This document shows, one piece after another, positions 4,498 through 7,094 of a DNA stretch of 7,094 bases. Under the pieces are notes generated by a model. The model saw only the letters and a program-made list of their open reading frames with translations, did not search any database and was not told where the DNA came from. A program made the position numbers and the translations under genes. Source of the DNA: an uncultured Enterorhabdus sp. (lineage in GTDB: Bacteria > Actinomycetota > Coriobacteriia > Coriobacteriales > Eggerthellaceae); assembly GCA_947645965.1 (NCBI GenBank), contig CANSES010000042.1, positions 1 through 7,094 of the forward strand, given 5' to 3'. Each line of letters begins with the position of its first letter. Positions within the stretch are counted from its first letter, which is position 1.

Positions 4498-4519
4498 GCG
4501 CGCTTATTTCGTTTTCTCC

Positions 4520-4547
4520 TTGCAACCTTGCAAAACAGTGGTAATAT
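4520..4547 (+). promoter_or_regulatory. Proximal promoter of the infA-rpoA operon
   Basis: TTGCAA (-35, 4520-4525), a 16-bp spacer and TAATAT (-10, 4542-4547) preceded by TGG, an extended -10 element. The predicted start near 4554 gives a leader of about 36 bases containing the GGAGGAG ribosome binding site. A second TTGCAA at 4528-4533 is too close to serve as the -35 box. Confidence 0.75.
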
Positions 4548-4589
4548 CTCACGTTGCTGTTTTAAGACCATTTGCTTGGAGGAGCACCT

Positions 4590-4808
4590 TTGGCTAAAGA
4601 AGACGTAATCGAGCTCGAGGGCACCGTGCTCGAGGCTCTGCCCAACGCGATGTTCCGCGTGGAACTCGAGAACGGGCACAAGATCCTGGCCCACATTTCC
4701 GGCAAGATGCGCATGCACTACATCAAGATCCTGCCGGGCGACAAGGTGACGGTCGAGCTTTCCGTCTACGACCTGAACCGCGGCCGCATCACCTACCGCT
4801 TCAAGTAG
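4590..4808 (+). CDS. infA: Translation initiation factor IF-1 (TTG start)
   Basis: Seventy-two residues, the standard IF-1 length. It binds the A site of the 30S subunit and helps IF-2 and IF-3 select the initiator tRNA. The whole protein is one OB fold: [13 protein letters not shown] at the start, FRVELENGH (22-30), then the hallmark [16 protein letters not shown] (38-53) and the [11 protein letters not shown] end. The start is TTG: GGAGGAG lies at 4578-4584, five bases upstream. MAKED is the conserved N-terminus. An in-frame TTG at 4572 would lie before this ribosome binding site and is rejected. First gene of the ribosomal operon, with a promoter at 4520-4547. The usual upstream neighbours secY, adk and map are absent here. 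Confidence 0.98.
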   Translation: MAKEDVIELEGTVLEALPNAMFRVELENGHKILAHISGKMRMHYIKILPGDKVTVELSVYDLNRGRITYRFK

Positions 4809-5018
4809 GGCGCGACCAGGGGCCGGCGGCCGTCGTGCCGTGGCGCTCCGCTTCCTCGGACGCTTCCGCCGCCTCTGCGGCCGAAGGCGTCCTCTTCTGC
4901 GCTCTGCGCATGTCCCGGGCCGCCGGGACGCGGCGCGCGGGTGTACCTGTTGGAAAGCAATCGTCTGCGGCTGGACGTGAACGATAGATGGAATCCGCAT
5001 AACCGAAAGGAAAGTGAT
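4809..5018 (+). promoter_or_regulatory. Structured 210-bp infA-rpmJ gap
   Basis: Holds a long hairpin at 4858-4892 (GGACGC/GCGTCC outer stem, inner GCCGC-CTCT-GCGGC) followed by CTCTTCT, and a perfect 7-bp hairpin GTCCCGG-GCCG-CCGGGAC at 4912-4929. No clear promoter or gene was found. An attenuator, processing site or ribosomal-protein binding site could reset the expression of rpmJ-rpoA relative to infA. The other gaps downstream in this operon are only 14-29 bases. Confidence 0.5.
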
Positions 5019-5132
5019 ATGAAGGTACGTCCTTCGGTCAAGAAAATGTGCGACAAGTGCAAGATCATCCGACGCCATGGCAAGGTGCTCGTCATCTGCG
5101 AGAACCCGCGCCATAAGCAGCGTCAGGGCTAG
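5019..5132 (+). CDS. rpmJ: 50S ribosomal protein L36, zinc-binding form
   Basis: Thirty-seven residues, the family's normal length, very basic. Zinc ligands Cys11, Cys14, Cys27 and His32 are all present (CDKC, ICENPRH), so this is the 'C+' form. L36 sits in the large subunit near 23S rRNA domains and stabilises the stalk-base region. The ATG follows AAGGAAAG; an in-frame GTG at 4941 would add 26 residues unlike L36 and is rejected. It is separated from infA by a structured gap and followed 22 bases later by rpsM. Confidence 0.97.
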   Translation: MKVRPSVKKMCDKCKIIRRHGKVLVICENPRHKQRQG

Positions 5133-5154
5133 GAAGAAAGGAACGGACAAGAAC

Positions 5155-5523
5155 ATGGCACGTCTCATCGGTGTCGATCTTCCTCGCAACAAGCGCATTG
5201 AGATCGCCTTGACCTACATCTACGGCATTGGCCTGACCACCTCTAAGAAGATCCTTGCCGAAACCGGCATCGATCCCGACACCCGCACCGACGACCTCAC
5301 CGAGGAGGAGCTCGTCAAGCTGCGTGACTACATCCAGGCAAACCTCACGGTTGAGGGCGACCTGCGTCGTGACGTCACCCAGAACGTCAAGCGCCTCATG
5401 GAGATCGGCTGCTACCGCGGCCTGCGCCATCGCAAGGGCCTGCCCACGCGCGGCCAGCGCACCCACACGAATGCTCGTACCCGCAAGGGTCCGCGCAAGC
5501 AAATCGGCGGCAAGAAGAAGTAG
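5155..5523 (+). CDS. rpsM: 30S ribosomal protein S13
   Basis: A 122-residue S13, located in the 30S head and contacting the P-site tRNA and, through bridges, the 50S subunit. [20 protein letters not shown] is the typical N-terminus, followed by the helix-turn-helix-like core with YGIG (23-26), and the signature [17 protein letters not shown] (96-112). The basic tail GGKKK reaches into the tRNA site. The ATG start gives this conserved N-terminus. AAAGGA lies 12 bases upstream, a rather long spacing, while in-frame codons further upstream overlap rpmJ. Part of the infA-rpoA operon; 14 bases to rpsK. Confidence 0.98.
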   Translation: MARLIGVDLPRNKRIEIALTYIYGIGLTTSKKILAETGIDPDTRTDDLTEEELVKLRDYIQANLTVEGDLRRDVTQNVKRLMEIGCYRGLRHRKGLPTRGQRTHTNARTRKGPRKQIGGKKK

Positions 5524-5537
5524 TGAGGTAGCGAACA

Positions 5538-5933
<396 letters not shown>

Positions 5934-5951
5934 CTGAAAGGATCGATAGAT

Positions 5952-6578
5952 ATGGCTCGTTATACTGGAGCGGACTGCCGGCTGTGCCGCCGCGAGGGGG
6001 CGAAGCTCTTCCTCAAGGGCGACCGCTGCTACACCGAGAAGTGCGCCATGGAGCGCCGCGCCTACGCCCCCGGCGAGGCTGGCAAGAAGCGCGTGAAGGA
6101 AAGCGAATACCGCACCCAGCTGCGTGAGAAGCAGAAGACCAAGCGCATCTACGGCGTGCTGGAGAAGCAGTTCCACCACTACTACGACATGGCTAACCGC
6201 CAGCAGGGCGTCACCGGCGAGAACCTGCTGCGCATCCTGGAGAGCCGCCTGGACAACGTCGTCTACCGCCTGGGCTTCGCCAAGTCCCGCGCGGAGGCCC
6301 GCCAGCAGGTCCGCCATGGTCACATCCAGGTCAACGGCCGCCGCGTGGACATCCCGTCCTTCCGCGTGCGCCCCGGCGACCTCGTCGCCGTGGCCCCCAA
6401 GGCCCGCGACATGCTCGTCATCAAGAGCGCTCTCATCTCCAACGAGCGCGTGCAGGTTCCGGCCTGGCTCGAGGTTGACATCGAGAAGCTTCAGGGCAGC
6501 GTGCTTGCCCTTCCGCAGCGCGATCAAATCGATTCCGACATTCGCGAACAGCTCATCGTCGAACTTTACTCGAAATAA
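5952..6578 (+). CDS. rpsD: 30S ribosomal protein S4, zinc-binding form
   Basis: A 208-residue S4, one of the two 16S rRNA assembly initiators, acting in the 30S body near the mRNA entry channel. The N-terminus carries the zinc-knuckle Cys9, Cys12, Cys26, Cys31 ('C+' type). The S4 RNA-binding domain is at about 97-160 ([33 protein letters not shown]). The C-terminus [11 protein letters not shown] is typical. The ATG has AAAGGA nine bases upstream. In many bacteria S4 represses its own operon by binding mRNA; no pseudoknot of the known E. coli or Bacillus type was identified here. Followed 29 bases later by rpoA. Confidence 0.98.
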   Translation: MARYTGADCRLCRREGAKLFLKGDRCYTEKCAMERRAYAPGEAGKKRVKESEYRTQLREKQKTKRIYGVLEKQFHHYYDMANRQQGVTGENLLRILESRLDNVVYRLGFAKSRAEARQQVRHGHIQVNGRRVDIPSFRVRPGDLVAVAPKARDMLVIKSALISNERVQVPAWLEVDIEKLQGSVLALPQRDQIDSDIREQLIVELYSK

Positions 6579-6607
6579 TCGCGGCATAGTAAGGAGGCTG
6601 TCACAAC

Positions 6608-7094
6608 ATGACGGAGTTCATGAGGCCGACTGTTACAACGGAAGAAGTCAACGACACGGTCGCTCGCTACATCGTCGAGCCGCTCGAGCGAGGCTACGGC
6701 AACACGCTGGGCAACTCCATGCGCCGCGTGCTGCTGTCCTCCCTGGACGGCGCGAAGGCTACCGCGATTCAGATCGAGGGCGTGCAGCATGAGTTCACGA
6801 CCGCCGAGGGTGTCATCGAGGACATCACCGACATCGTGCTGAACGTCAAGGGTCTGGTGTTCTCGGCCCTGAGCGAGGACGTCGAGGAGGCCACCGCCCA
6901 TGTGTCGGCGGAGGGCCCCTGCACCGTCACGGGCGCCGACCTCGAGGTTCCCACTGAGTTTACGCTGGTCAACCCCGAGCACGTCATCGCTACGGTGGCG
7001 GACGGCGGCCAGCTGGACATGACCATTCGCATCGGCATCGGCCGCGGCTACGTGTCGGCCGAGCGCAACAAGCGCACCGAGGACCCCATCGGCA
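6608..7094 (+). CDS. rpoA: RNA polymerase alpha subunit, N-terminal part (truncated by window edge)
   Basis: The first 162 residues of alpha, which dimerises to nucleate RNA polymerase assembly. The N-terminal dimerisation domain is clear: the start MTEFMRPTV, then VEPLERGYGNTLGNSMRR (23-40) with VLLSSL after it, and VQHEFTTAEGVIEDITDIVLN (59-79). A beta-rich insert domain follows (about 80-150). The C-terminal domain lies outside the window. The ATG is preceded by a full AAGGAGG (6591-6597), ten bases upstream, the strongest ribosome binding site in the operon. Ending an infA-rpmJ-rpsM-rpsK-rpsD series with rpoA is the common arrangement; rplQ would be expected next. Confidence 0.97.
   Translation, partial: MTEFMRPTVTTEEVNDTVARYIVEPLERGYGNTLGNSMRRVLLSSLDGAKATAIQIEGVQHEFTTAEGVIEDITDIVLNVKGLVFSALSEDVEEATAHVSAEGPCTVTGADLEVPTEFTLVNPEHVIATVADGGQLDMTIRIGIGRGYVSAERNKRTEDPIG

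Noticed and set aside
4268..4597. Protein-coding gene between tRNA-Gln and infA
   Set aside because: Frames staying open have no ribosome binding site, are Arg-rich, and cross two promoters and a terminator-like hairpin.

Overview
The window is high-GC bacterial DNA (GC-rich third codon positions, strong AGGAGG-type ribosome binding sites). It combines the conserved infA-rpmJ-rpsM-rpsK-rpsD-rpoA ribosomal cluster, zinc-type ('C+') L36 and S4 proteins and IF-1 started by TTG. This suggests a high-GC Gram-positive, and from general memory most likely a Coriobacteriia/Eggerthellaceae relative. That placement is inference; no marker here was compared with a database.

Left part (1-2941): a truncated signal peptidase I gene (minus strand) lies downstream of a small ribbon-helix-helix (CopG/BrnA-like) antitoxin or repressor gene, also minus. 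The small gene has a recognisable promoter whose -10 and spacer are embedded in an 8-bp inverted repeat, as expected for an autoregulated repressor. Divergent from it is a polytopic membrane protein of the ArsP_2/'putative manganese transporter' type. It has two homologous-looking halves and a Cys/His-rich cytosolic linker, and its -10 box is so close to the ATG that the mRNA is predicted to be leaderless. Next comes an HD-domain protein with its own promoter, a 5'-UTR hairpin and a clear intrinsic terminator.

Middle (2942-4093): a 548-bp non-coding stretch rich in repeats (three GCCAC-N14-GTGGC inverted repeats, a 30-bp imperfect tandem duplication and a 17-bp perfect hairpin). It is followed by a minus-strand universal stress protein gene with its own promoter.

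Right part (4044-7094): a strong promoter drives tRNA-Lys(TTT) and tRNA-Gln(TTG). A second promoter, hairpin-rich DNA and a terminator-like structure then follow, a possible small RNA or leader. Next is the promoter of the alpha-type ribosomal operon: infA, a 210-bp structured gap, then rpmJ, rpsM, rpsK, rpsD and rpoA (truncated by the window end). These encode initiation factor 1, three 30S proteins, one 50S protein and the RNA polymerase alpha subunit. The usual secY-adk-map neighbours do not precede infA.

Most of the window is ordinary housekeeping DNA. No defence system, mobile element or CRISPR array is visible. The parts deserving a second look are the operator-like repeat, the leaderless transporter, the intergenic repeat family and the possible small RNA upstream of infA.
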